Source of the DNA: Pseudonocardia alaniniphila
GTDB taxonomy: Bacteria > Actinomycetota > Actinomycetes > Mycobacteriales > Pseudonocardiaceae
Length of the DNA: 45,240 nucleotides
Assembly: GCF_022524485.1 (NCBI RefSeq)
Contig: NZ_JAKXMK010000053.1
Span: 1 to 45,240 of the forward strand
Direction of reading: 5' to 3'
Positions 23,686 to 31,430 of the stretch are shown piece after piece. Within the stretch, counting starts at the first letter, position 1. Each line of letters opens with the position of its first letter. Made by a program: the position numbers and the translations under genes. A model generated the notes under the pieces. It was not told the origin of the DNA. It saw only the letters and a list, made by a program, of their open reading frames with translations, and made no database searches.

Positions 23686-24306
23686 TCAGTCGACCGTCGT
23701 CGGCTCGCCGACCGTGGTCGCCGTGGTGCCCCGGAGCGCGGTGGTGACGACGTCGGCGGCCATCGCGCCGGCGAGCCGGATCGGGTCGGCGGAGCGTGTG
23801 GCCTTGCTGCCGGCGAGTCCGCCGTCGTAAATGAGCTGGATGCGCCGGGCCGCCTCCTCCGGGTCGGTCCCGCTCGCCTGCCGCAGCGTGGCGACGAGCA
23901 CGGTGTGCAGCCAGTGGCGGTGAGCGGCGACAACGGCATGGACGGGGTGGGCGGGATCGGGGAACTCGGTGGCCGCGTTGAGGTAGAGGCAGCCGCGGAA
24001 CCGGCGCCGCCGCGCGGCTGCGGCAGCCCTGTCGAAGATCACCTGCACCCGGGAGGCCGCGTCGTCGGCCATTGCGCGCACCGCCCGCTCATATCCCTCC
24101 CGGTCGAGCCGGTCCTGATGCTCCAGCCACGACGTGACCAGTCCGTCCTTGGAGCCGAAGTTCTGGTAGAGGCTCGCCCGGGCGACGTCGGCGTCGGCGA
24201 CGAGTTGGTCGACGCCCACCGCGCGGATGCCGTGCCGGTCGAACAGTCGGGACGCGCTGGCGACGAGCCTTTCCGCCGGAAGCGGACGATTGCTGGGAGA
24301 AGGCAC
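23686..24306 (-). CDS. TetR/AcrR family transcriptional regulator
   Basis: 206 residues from GTG 24306. The HTH occupies about residues 10-55: LVASASRLFDRHGIRAVGVD, LVADADVARASLYQNFGSKD. The C-terminal part (FRGCLYLNAATEFPDPAHPV, IQLIYDGGLAGSKATRS) is typical of one TetR_C group. It is divergent from the leader-DUF4242-transporter operon, and the inverted repeat at 24332-24353 lies between them, so it probably represses both itself and that operon in response to a small molecule. It could also read the TauD/LLM unit behind it. Confidence 0.88.
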   Translation of the reverse strand: MPSPSNRPLPAERLVASASRLFDRHGIRAVGVDQLVADADVARASLYQNFGSKDGLVTSWLEHQDRLDREGYERAVRAMADDAASRVQVIFDRAAAAARRRRFRGCLYLNAATEFPDPAHPVHAVVAAHRHWLHTVLVATLRQASGTDPEEAARRIQLIYDGGLAGSKATRSADPIRLAGAMAADVVTTALRGTTATTVGEPTTVD

Positions 24307-24331
24307 CTGATCAGCATAGAACCGACGCACT

Positions 24332-24353
24332 ACAGACCGATCATTCTGTCTGT
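24332..24353. promoter_or_regulatory. Putative TetR operator
   Basis: ACAGAC-N10-GTCTGT (22 bases overall) lies in the 60-base divergent gap between the TetR gene and the leader peptide, directly abutting the probable -10 TACTGT. A repressor bound here would block the sulfur-transport operon. Confidence 0.6.
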
Positions 24354-24359
24354 TACTGT
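24354..24359 (+). promoter_or_regulatory. -10 element of the sulfur transporter operon
   Basis: TACTGT fits the actinobacterial TAnnnT -10 consensus. It ends 7 bases before the GTG of the leader peptide at 24367, so transcription would begin at or one base before that GTG: a leaderless mRNA. No clear -35 is seen, which fits dependence on an activator or relief of repression. Confidence 0.45.
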
Positions 24360-24366
24360 CGGCCGC

Positions 24367-24459
24367 GTGAGCCCCGCCCTGTTGGTGCAGCGCCGCCACG
24401 TCGACCTGCTTCGGGTCGTCTCCGCGGCGTGTCGGGCCTCGCTGTCCGGGTTGGTCTGA
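24367..24459 (+). CDS. Cysteine-type leader peptide upstream of the DUF4242-transporter operon
   Basis: 30 codons from GTG 24367 to TGA 24457. LLVQRRHVDLLRVVSAACR closely matches the sfnG leader (RRRHVDHLRVVSCACR). There is one Cys codon, then a longer tail ASLSGLV. The first operon gene begins 92 bases after the stop. Probably an attenuator sensing Cys-tRNA or sulfur supply, by analogy with known actinobacterial leaders. Confidence 0.7.
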   Translation: MSPALLVQRRHVDLLRVVSAACRASLSGLV

Positions 24460-24551
24460 GCCGGCCCCGTCCCCCCTCGCCACTCATCCGAGGGCGTCGC
24501 GCTGCCGCGCCGCGCCGTGGCCGACGCCTGCGTCGTATCTGGGAGAGAGCC

Positions 24552-25097
24552 ATGCCGTTGTTCCTGTTCGAGCTGACCGCCGCCCCTGCCGAGCGCACGG
24601 CTGTGAACGCACTCGTCGACGAGGTGGGCAAGGCCGCGACCGACGTCGGAGCCGATCTCATCGAGTCGCAGGTCACCGCTGGGCTGGACCGTGTCTTCGC
24701 CGTCGTGGAGGCCGCCGGCGCCGCCGCGCTGTCCGCGGGGATCAACCGGACGACGGTCCCCTCGGCCGCGGACGTCAGCGGTCCTGACGAGGTCCGGCTG
24801 GTCGGTGCCGACCTGGCCGCGCTCAAGGCTGCCCGCCCGAGCGCGGGTTACCTCGTCGAGTGGGACCTGCCCGCCGACCTGGACATGGAGACCTACCTCG
24901 AGCGCAAGCGCGCGAAGGCCCCCCGGTACGCCGACGTTCCCGAGGTGAGCTTCCTGCGCACCTACGTGCGGGAGGACATGGAGAAGTGTCTGTGCTTCTA
25001 CGACGCCCCGGACGAGGACGTGGTGCGCCGCGGCCGCGCGGCCGTCGACACCCCGATCGACCGCTTGCACGCACTCGACGCCGGGACATCCGAATGA
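24552..25097 (+). CDS. DUF4242 domain protein (two ferredoxin-like halves)
   Basis: 181 residues, ATG 24552 behind GGGAGAGAGC. The first half (MPLFLFELTAAPAERTAVNA, ADLIESQVTAGLDRVFAVVE) and the second (YLVEWDLPADLDMETYLERK, VSFLRTYVREDMEKCLCFYD) each look like a DUF4242 ferredoxin-like unit. The second is the canonical one, with E/R/D/C residues that bind nickel in a Streptomyces relative. It is the first gene of the operon and overlaps the next by 4 bases (ATGA). A DUF4242 protein in a sulfur-uptake operon is unusual; binding of metal, flavin or a sulfur compound is possible. No proven role. Confidence 0.75.
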   Translation: MPLFLFELTAAPAERTAVNALVDEVGKAATDVGADLIESQVTAGLDRVFAVVEAAGAAALSAGINRTTVPSAADVSGPDEVRLVGADLAALKAARPSAGYLVEWDLPADLDMETYLERKRAKAPRYADVPEVSFLRTYVREDMEKCLCFYDAPDEDVVRRGRAAVDTPIDRLHALDAGTSE

Positions 25098-26164
25098 GTC
25101 CGGACGGCTCCGCCGCGCTCGCCGCGGCACCCGTCGACGCCGCCGACCCCGTGGTGGCTCAGGCCCGCGAGCGGGCGGCTGACATCGACGCCGGACGGGA
25201 GGACCCGCGTGCCACCGTCCGGCTCGCTGGTGACCTCGGGTTGCTCGACGCCCCGCTCGTGCGGGTGACCGGTCTCGTCGAGGAGGTGGCGGGGGAGTGC
25301 CTGAGCACGGCGTTCTCCCTGTGGGCACAGCGCATGGTCCTCACCTATCTCCGCACCGCCGCCCTCCACACCGCGGCGGCGGCCGACGGCGAGCTGATCG
25401 AGGGTGTCGGCAGCGGAGCCGTGCCCGGCTGCACCGCGATGGCTCCCACACTGCGCGACGTGGCAGGAATCGCCCCGGTTCCCGTCGTCGCCGAACGCAC
25501 GTCCGTCGGGCTGCGGCGGCACGGACCGATCCACTGGGCCTCCCAGCTCTACCCGGACGCGGTGGTGGTGCTCCCGGTGCGCGTCGGTGAGGACCCCGGC
25601 ACGGCGGAGCGCGCCGTCGTCCGGATCAGGCTCTCCGATCCGGGGGTGCAGGTGGCCCCGGCCCCGCCGCTGCTCGCGTTGGACGCCACCGCGTCGTCGT
25701 CCGCCCGGCTCGACGGCGTGGCCGTCGCGCCCGACGCCGTGCTCTCCACCGACCTGGCCGGGTTCGTCGCGACGGTCCGCCCGACGTTCCTGCTGCTGCA
25801 GACGGCCTTCTGCACCGGCCTCGCCACGCGGTGCGTGACGGACTGCGCCGCGCACCTCACCGGCGTGAACGCCGCCCTGCAGCCGGACCACGACGAGCTC
25901 GGCGCCCGTCTCCTCGACGTGCGCCGCCGGCTGCACCGCTGGGCGGCCCGTCCCGACGAGCCCGACAAGGCCGGGCTGCTGCGGCTGCGGCTGGACGCCG
26001 CCACGGTAGCCGTGGCAGCGGCACGGCTCGAGGCCACGCTCCGCGGTGGAGCGGGCTACCGATCCGGCAGCGCGGTGGCCCGGCGTCTGCGTGAGGCGTC
26101 GTTCCTGCCCGTGCAGGCCCCGACCGAAGGACAACTGCGGTGGGAACTGTCGCGCTGCGCCTGA
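25094..26164 (+). CDS. Acyl-CoA dehydrogenase-like flavoprotein (SfnB-like)
   Basis: 356 residues, ATG 25094 overlapping the preceding stop. It has the acyl-CoA dehydrogenase plan: N-terminal helices (ARERAADIDAGREDPRATVR), the helix-strand region STAFSLWAQRMVLTYL, a short beta domain (GLRRHGPIHWASQLYPDAVV) and C-terminal helices (FCTGLATRCVTDCAAHL). It is shorter than most members, and no obvious active-site Glu in family context is seen. In sulfur loci such proteins (SfnB, DszC-like) supply flavin monooxygenase or dehydrogenase activity on organosulfur compounds. Its place between DUF4242 and the transporter supports that. Confidence 0.75.
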   Translation: MSPDGSAALAAAPVDAADPVVAQARERAADIDAGREDPRATVRLAGDLGLLDAPLVRVTGLVEEVAGECLSTAFSLWAQRMVLTYLRTAALHTAAAADGELIEGVGSGAVPGCTAMAPTLRDVAGIAPVPVVAERTSVGLRRHGPIHWASQLYPDAVVVLPVRVGEDPGTAERAVVRIRLSDPGVQVAPAPPLLALDATASSSARLDGVAVAPDAVLSTDLAGFVATVRPTFLLLQTAFCTGLATRCVTDCAAHLTGVNAALQPDHDELGARLLDVRRRLHRWAARPDEPDKAGLLRLRLDAATVAVAAARLEATLRGGAGYRSGSAVARRLREASFLPVQAPTEGQLRWELSRCA

Positions 26165-26889
26165 CCGGCGCCACGAAGCGCTACCAGGGCAAGGTCGTGC
26201 TCGACGGTGTGGACCTCGACGTCGAGCGGGACGCCCGGCTCGTCGTGCTGGGTCCGAGCGGCAGCGGGAAGTCCACTTTGCTGCGGCTGCTCGCCGGGCT
26301 GGAGCCGCTCGACGCCGGCACGGTGAGCAGGCCCGACGGCGGCACCGGGGTGATCGGCACGGTGTTCCAGCAGCCCCTGCTGCTGCCGTGGCTGAACGTT
26401 CGGGAGAACGTGGCGCTGGGCGGGCGTTACCGGGTCAACCGCAAGCGCTTCGAGCCGACGCGCGTGGATGAGCTCCTCGATCTGTTCGGGCTCGCCGACC
26501 TCGCGCCGGCCCGGCCCGCGCAGCTCTCGGGCGGGGAGGCGCAGCGGGTGGCGATCGCACGGGCGGCGGCTGTGGCGCCCGAGGTCCTGCTGCTGGACGA
26601 GCCGTTCAGCGCGCTCGATCCCGCCACCCGCCGGGGCATGCAGACCTGGCTGCGGGAGACCGCCGACCGGCTGGGTGTCGCCGTCGTGCTGGTCACCCAC
26701 GACGTCGACGAGGCGCTCTACCTCGCCTCCGAGATCGCGCTGCTCGACGGCTCGGGCGCGCTCGCCGGGCGCTGGCCGCGGCTGCCCCCGGTCGCGCACG
26801 ACGACCTCGCCACCCACCCCCTGCGGGGGGAGCTGTTCGCCGGCTACCGGTCTCAGATCGGCGCCGTAGCCGGGGGAGCAGTGACGTGA
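26140..26889 (+). CDS. ABC transporter ATP-binding protein, sulfonate/nitrate/taurine type
   Basis: 249 residues, GTG 26140, overlapping the upstream gene by 25 bases. Walker A GPSGSGKST (~38-46), Q-loop VFQQPLLLPWLNVRENVALG, signature LSGGEAQRVAIARA, Walker B VLLLDEPFSALDP and H-loop LVTHDVDEALYL are all present. The LLPWLNVRENV stretch is typical of SsuB/TauB/NrtD ATPases. It works with the binding protein and permease that follow. All junctions in the operon overlap, indicating tight co-translation. Confidence 0.92.
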   Translation: MGTVALRLTGATKRYQGKVVLDGVDLDVERDARLVVLGPSGSGKSTLLRLLAGLEPLDAGTVSRPDGGTGVIGTVFQQPLLLPWLNVRENVALGGRYRVNRKRFEPTRVDELLDLFGLADLAPARPAQLSGGEAQRVAIARAAAVAPEVLLLDEPFSALDPATRRGMQTWLRETADRLGVAVVLVTHDVDEALYLASEIALLDGSGALAGRWPRLPPVAHDDLATHPLRGELFAGYRSQIGAVAGGAVT

Positions 26890-28064
26890 CGGCCGGCCGC
26901 ATCGGGCGTCGCGCGTTGCTCGCGCTGGGCGCCGCCGGTGCGGCCGGAGGGGTTGCCGGTGTCGCCGACCTGGTGACGGCGCCGCGCTCGACGGCGCGGG
27001 GCGGCACGGCCGGCAGGTCGGTGAGGATCGGCTACCTGCCGATCACCGACGCGTCCCCGCTGCTCGTCGCACACGCCGACGGGCGGTTCGCCTCCGCAGG
27101 CCTGTCCGTCGAGCGGCCGGTGCTGTTCCGCGCCTGGGAGTCGCTCGCGCAGGCCTTCCTGGCCCGCGAGATCGACGTCGCGCACATGCTGATGCCCTTC
27201 GCGATCCAGCTGCGCTACGCGCTGGGAGCGCAGCTGCGTGTGCTGGCCTGGAACCACACCAACGGTTCCGCGCTCACCGTGGGCCCCGAGGTCACCGCCC
27301 TCACCGACCTGGCCGGGCGCCAGGTGGCGATCCCGTTCTGGTGGTCGATCCACAACGTGCTGCTCCAGCGGATGCTGCGCGATGCAGGTCTCGTCCCGGT
27401 GGTGCGCCGTCAGCCGTCCGCGGCAGGGCGCACGGTCGGGCTCGTCGTGATGAGCCCGGCGGACATGCTGCCCGCCTTGGACACGGGCACGATCGCGGGC
27501 TACGTCGTCGCGGATCCGTTCAACGCCGCTGCCGAGCTGCGCGGGGTCGGACGGGTGCTGCGCTTCCTCGGCGACGTGTGGCGCGACCACGCTTGCTGCG
27601 TGGTCGTGGTCCGTCGCGAGCTCGTCGAGCGGTCGCCAGCCACCGTGCGGGCGCTCACCGACTCGCTCGTCGGAGCCCAGCTGTGGATCGGCGGGCACCG
27701 CGACGAGACGGCCACCCTGCTCACGAACGGCCGGTACCTCCCGCAGCCGCAGCCTGCGGTCGCGAAGGCGCTCGACCGCTCCGCTGCCCAGTACGCGGGC
27801 GTTCTCCAGGAGCCGACATGGCACGGCGAGCGCATCGGCTTCGCGCCCTACCCGTTCCCGACCTATACCGCGGCTCTCGTCGCCGCGATGCGCGAGACCG
27901 TCGTCGACGGCGACACCAGCTTCCTCGACCCTCTCGATCCGGCCGCCGTGCACGCCGACCTGGTCGACGATCGGTTCGTCACCGCGAGCCTGGCCGCGGC
28001 CGGCGGACTCGCGGCGTTCGGCCTGTCCCCCTCGCTCTCCCGCACCGAAGGGCTCCTCCCGTGA
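26886..28064 (+). CDS. ABC transporter substrate-binding protein, sulfonate/nitrate type, Tat signal
   Basis: 392 residues, GTG 26886 overlapping the ATPase stop. The N-terminus GRIGRRALLALGAAGAAGGV has a twin-arginine and hydrophobic core fitting Tat export; no lipobox Cys is seen. Mature part: SVRIGYLPITDASPLLVAHA, GLSVERPVLFRAWESLAQAF and EIDVAHMLMPFAIQL, the NrtA/SsuA-like (NMT1) fold. The ligand pocket residues cannot be assigned; given the context an organosulfur anion or neutral sulfone is likely. Nitrate or cyanate is a less likely alternative. Confidence 0.88.
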   Translation: MTAGRIGRRALLALGAAGAAGGVAGVADLVTAPRSTARGGTAGRSVRIGYLPITDASPLLVAHADGRFASAGLSVERPVLFRAWESLAQAFLAREIDVAHMLMPFAIQLRYALGAQLRVLAWNHTNGSALTVGPEVTALTDLAGRQVAIPFWWSIHNVLLQRMLRDAGLVPVVRRQPSAAGRTVGLVVMSPADMLPALDTGTIAGYVVADPFNAAAELRGVGRVLRFLGDVWRDHACCVVVVRRELVERSPATVRALTDSLVGAQLWIGGHRDETATLLTNGRYLPQPQPAVAKALDRSAAQYAGVLQEPTWHGERIGFAPYPFPTYTAALVAAMRETVVDGDTSFLDPLDPAAVHADLVDDRFVTASLAAAGGLAAFGLSPSLSRTEGLLP

Positions 28065-28852
28065 CGGTGACCGCCTCCCCCCGCCCCCGCACCGCGCAGC
28101 AGCGGGTCGCAGGACCGAGGGGCACGCTCCTCCCTGCCGTCGGCGGAATCCTCGTCGCCACCGCCTTGTGGTGGACGATCACCACCGTCCTGACCGCACC
28201 GGACTCGATGCTGCGCGCGTTCGCCCCGCAGCACGCGCTGCCCGCCGTCGTCGACCTCGCCCGGCAGGGTGTCCTCCTCGACGACGTCGCGACGAGCCTG
28301 TGGCGGCTCCTCGTCGGCCTCCTGGTCGCCGCCGTGCTCGGCCTCGCGATCGGGCTCGCGGTGGGGCTCCTCCCGCTCCTCGACGCGGCAACCGGGCCGG
28401 TGTTCCAGTTCCTGCGCATGGTCTCGCCGCTGTCGTGGGCGCCGGTGGCGATCGGGCTCTTCGGGATCGGGCACCGGCCGGTGTATTTCCTCGTGGCCGC
28501 CGCCGCGATCTGGCCGATCGTGCTCAACACGATCGCCGGGGTCCGCTCGATCGACCCTGGCTTCCTGCTCGCCGCCCGGTCGCTGGGCGCGACCCGTGCG
28601 GAGGCCCTCACCACCGTCGTGCTGCCGGCGATCCGACCGCACGTCCTGACCGGGCTGCGGCTCGCACTCGGCATCGCCTGGGTGGTGCTGGTGCCCGCGG
28701 AGATGCTGGGTGTCACCTCCGGGCTGGGGTACGAGATCCTGAACTCCCGCGACCAGCTCGCCTACGACCAGGTGATGGCGGTGATCCTGGTGATCGGGCT
28801 GCTCGGCTTCGTGCTGGACACGCTCGCCCGTTGGCTGCTGGGCGGCCGGTAG
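28061..28852 (+). CDS. ABC transporter permease, sulfonate/nitrate type
   Basis: 263 residues, GTG 28061 overlapping the previous stop by 4 bases. It is hydrophobic with about six membrane spans. The EAA loop is RSLGATRAEALTTVVLPAIR, followed by GLRLALGIAWVVLVPAEMLG and GLGYEILNSRDQLAYDQVMA, the end motif of SsuC/TauC/NrtB permeases. It completes the transporter and is the last gene of the operon. Beyond it, at 28853-28909, no terminator is obvious, and a rearrangement scar follows. Confidence 0.92.
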   Translation: MTVTASPRPRTAQQRVAGPRGTLLPAVGGILVATALWWTITTVLTAPDSMLRAFAPQHALPAVVDLARQGVLLDDVATSLWRLLVGLLVAAVLGLAIGLAVGLLPLLDAATGPVFQFLRMVSPLSWAPVAIGLFGIGHRPVYFLVAAAAIWPIVLNTIAGVRSIDPGFLLAARSLGATRAEALTTVVLPAIRPHVLTGLRLALGIAWVVLVPAEMLGVTSGLGYEILNSRDQLAYDQVMAVILVIGLLGFVLDTLARWLLGGR

Positions 28853-28909
28853 GGCATCGCGCGGGCGGGGGCAGGTCCGGACCTTCCGGCGCGGCCTCGC
28901 GGTGGCGGG

Positions 28910-29100
28910 TCAGCGGGCCCGCCGGGCGAGATCGGCGAAGAGCGCGATCGTGCGAGGGTGGTCGCTCTGCGGCCCGCCTGGGAACAGCACGAGCTCGGTC
29001 GCACCGACGTCCGCGTAGCGCCGCACGGCGGCCCCCACGACTTCTTCGTCCCCGGCGACGATGACGTCCTCCAGCCTCGCGGCGCCCTGCCGATCCAGCG
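28910..29100 (-). pseudogene. C-terminal fragment of an LLM (F420-type) oxidoreductase
   Basis: On the minus strand the last ~63 codons before a TGA at 28910 read DRQGAARLEDVIVAGDEEVV, AAVRRYADVGATELVLFPGG and TIALFADLARRAR. This is the C-terminus of F420-dependent LLM enzymes (RxEDVxIVGDExxVxxxxRRYxDAGATxL). Near 29100 it abuts, head to head, the middle of an ABC ATPase gene on the other strand, so both genes were cut at the same junction. Confidence 0.75.
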
Positions 29101-29104
29101 AGCC

Positions 29105-30544
29105 GCGAGTGCCACGGCGAGCGGCTCGGTCGAGGTCACCGGCGAGCAGGTGCTCGGCGCGGCGGAGAGCGAGTTGAACCGCGTGCGCGGTTCGCGCGCG
29201 GCGATGGTGTTCCAAGAGCCGCAGACTGCCGTCAACCCCGTCCGGACCGTCGGCTGGCAGCTCGCGGAGGCGCTGCGCGCCCGCGGACCGATCTCCCGTA
29301 GCGATGCCCGGGCGCGTGCGGTCGAGCTGCTGGAGATGGTCGGCATCCCGGAGCCGCGGAGCCGCGTGCGCTACTACCCGCACCAGCTCTCGGGCGGTCA
29401 GAAGCAGCGCGTCGTCATCGCGCTGGCGCTCTCGGGCGCTCCCGACCTGCTCATCGCGGACGAGCCGACGACGGCACTCGGTGTCACGGTGCAGGCCCAG
29501 ATCCTGACCCTGCTCGCAGAGCTGCGCGACCTGACCGGGGTCGCCGTCCTGCTCATCACGCACAACCTCGGTGTGGTGGCCGAGCTGGCTGACCGGGTCG
29601 TCGTGCTGCGCAGCGGGCGGGTCGTCGAGCAGCGGCGGATGACCGACCTCTTCGCGCGGCCTGCGACGGACTACACGCGAAACCTTCTGGACTCCGTGCC
29701 GGCTCTGCCGTCCATCGCACCGGAGCCCGGGCCGGCCGCGTCGCCGCACCCCGCGGTGCCCGACCCGGTTCTCACCCTGGCCGGGGTGTCGGTGACCTAC
29801 CCGGCCCGGCGGGGGCGGCCCGCGTTCCGGGCGGTCCACGACGTGACGCTGCAGGTCGGACGGCACGAGGTGCTGGGGCTCGTGGGGGAGTCGGGCTCGG
29901 GCAAGACGACGATCGGCCGCGTGGCCGTCGGCCTCGTCCCGGTCTCCGCGGGCACCGTGCATCTCGACGGTGCCGACCTCGCCCGGGCGGGCCGGTCGCG
30001 GCTGCGGGAGCTGCGCCGCGGGCTCGCGATGGTCCACCAGGACCCGGCCGCGTCCCTCGACCCTCGCCTGCCCGTCGGTGAGAGCGTCGCCGAGCCGCTG
30101 CGGGTGCCCCGGGTGGTGTCGGGCCCGGCCCTCGATGCCCGGATCGTCGAGCTCCTGGAGAACGTCCGCCTGCCCGCGTCCTACTCGGTGCGGCTGCCCT
30201 CGGAGCTGTCCGGAGGGCAGCGCCAACGGATCGCGCTGGCACGTGCCCTGGCGCTGTCGCCGCAACTGGTGATCGCGGACGAGCCGACGAGCGCACTGGA
30301 CGTCTCGGTGCAGGCGGACGTACTGGCGCTCTTCGCCGGGCTCCAGCGCGAGCTCGGGTTCGCGTGTGTGTTCGTGAGCCACGACCTCGCGGTCGTGCAC
30401 GAGGTGGCCGACCGCGTCGCGGTGCTGCGTGCGGGTGAGCTCCTCGAACTGGGACGGCCGAGGGAGGTGCGCGTAGCCGCACGCAGCGACGCACATCGGG
30501 AAGATCATCTACACCACGAACGCAGTGCCCGTGCCAGCGGGTGA
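29105..30544 (+). pseudogene. Dipeptide/oligopeptide ABC transporter double ATPase, both ends truncated
   Basis: The frame carries two ATPase domains of DppD-DppF fusion type. The first lacks its N-terminal ~80 residues including Walker A. It starts at GSVEVTGEQVLGAAESELNR, with Q-loop MVFQEP, signature LSGGQKQRV and DEPTTALGV (the usual final Asp is Gly). The second is complete: Walker A GESGSGKTT, Q-loop MVHQDPAASLDP, LSGGQRQRIALARA, DEPTSALDVS and VSHDLAVV. Its end after LLELGRPREV is replaced by unrelated sequence containing an IS256 scrap. The open frame begins upstream at 28958, but that part is antisense to the LLM fragment. A half-functional ATPase cannot be excluded, but no partner permease is near. 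Confidence 0.7.
30489..30527 (+). mobile_element. IS256-type transposase scrap
   Basis: In the +1 frame relative to the ATPase, 13 codons read THIGKIIYTTNAV. The I-x-Y-T-T-N-A-[IV] stretch is the signature of IS256-family transposases (followed by E-S-x-N in intact copies). It marks the insertion or deletion that removed the ATPase end. Confidence 0.5.
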
Positions 30545-30588
30545 CCTCCACGTCGACCGTCTGGTCGGGGCGAAACGGACGCTGTTGC

Positions 30589-30622
30589 CAGTTCGTTCGA
30601 TCATGCATGATCGAACGAACTG
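30589..30622. repeat. Perfect 34-bp palindrome
   Basis: Left arm CAGTTCGTTCGATCATG and right arm CATGATCGAACGAACTG are exact reverse complements with no spacer; the centre is ATGCAT. The bases just outside (C / A) no longer pair. It lies in the 300-base gap between the IS256 scrap and the VOC gene at 30846, 224 bases before that start. The rest of 30545-30845 shows no supported gene. Confidence 0.9.
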
Positions 30623-30845
30623 ATCTCTGCGGCCTCGCTGGGGACAGTTCGATGAGGCGGCAACCGAGACACCGCTGATTGTTCGCCGGCCGCCTCGACG
30701 GACAACCGCTGGATCAACAAGCTCGGCATCCTGGCCGGGCCGGCGGCCGCCGCCGTGTTGCCGAGGAAGTCGAGAACCGCGCGGCAGCTCCGTCTCAGGG
30801 GCGGATGCGGCCGCTGTGGCCGCAGCGCACGTAGGGAGACCCAGC

Positions 30846-31289
30846 ATGACGATCCAGCGGATGGACAACGTTCTGATCGTTGTCGACGACCTTGACGCTG
30901 TTATTTCGTTCTTCGTCGAACTTGGCATGGAACCGGAGGGCGGCAAGGCACCTATCGAGGGACGTTGGGTGGAGCGTGTCATCGGGATCGACGACGTCCG
31001 GCAGGACGTCGCAATGCTGCGGACCCCGGACGGACATGGCCGAATTGAGCTGGCGATGTTCCACACGCCGAAGGCGATCAGTGCCGAGCCCAGGGACGCA
31101 CCGGCGAACACGTTGGGCATTCGTCGCATCATGTTCGCCGTCGACGACATCGAGGACGTCGTTACGCGCCTGCGCACCCACGGCGCCGAACTCGTCGGCG
31201 AACTGGCGCAGTATGAGGACATCTATCGGCTCTGTTACATCCGTGGCCCCGAGGGCATCATCGTCGGACTGGCCGAACAGCTCGGCTGA
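30846..31289 (+). CDS. VOC family protein (glyoxalase/bleomycin-resistance fold)
   Basis: 147 residues, ATG 30846 behind AGGGAG. MDNVLIVVDDLDAVISFFVE opens the first beta-alpha-beta-beta-beta module and RRIMFAVDDIEDVVTRLRTH the second, ending RGPEGIIVGLAEQL. Metal ligand positions: the first module begins with Asn (DNVLIV) instead of His, and RRIMFA has no His, while E remains in GRIELAMF. Metal binding is therefore doubtful. Function unknown. It is convergent with the dioxygenase at 31431. Confidence 0.85.
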   Translation: MTIQRMDNVLIVVDDLDAVISFFVELGMEPEGGKAPIEGRWVERVIGIDDVRQDVAMLRTPDGHGRIELAMFHTPKAISAEPRDAPANTLGIRRIMFAVDDIEDVVTRLRTHGAELVGELAQYEDIYRLCYIRGPEGIIVGLAEQLG

Positions 31290-31430
31290 GGGCCGCCGAA
31301 GGGTCCATACGCCCAGGCGGCTGCGCGTGAGCCGGCATAGGGCCGGCCCTGTGCCTGTTGATGGGAGCCACGTGCGCACGGGGCTCCCGCTCCCGATGTG
31401 ACCTCGGGCGCTGGAACTTCGGGCGCTGCC

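Noticed and set aside
28910..30508. 532-codon minus-strand ORF opposite the ABC ATPase
   Set aside because: Only its last ~63 codons are real (LLM fragment); the rest is antisense to clear ATPase motifs.
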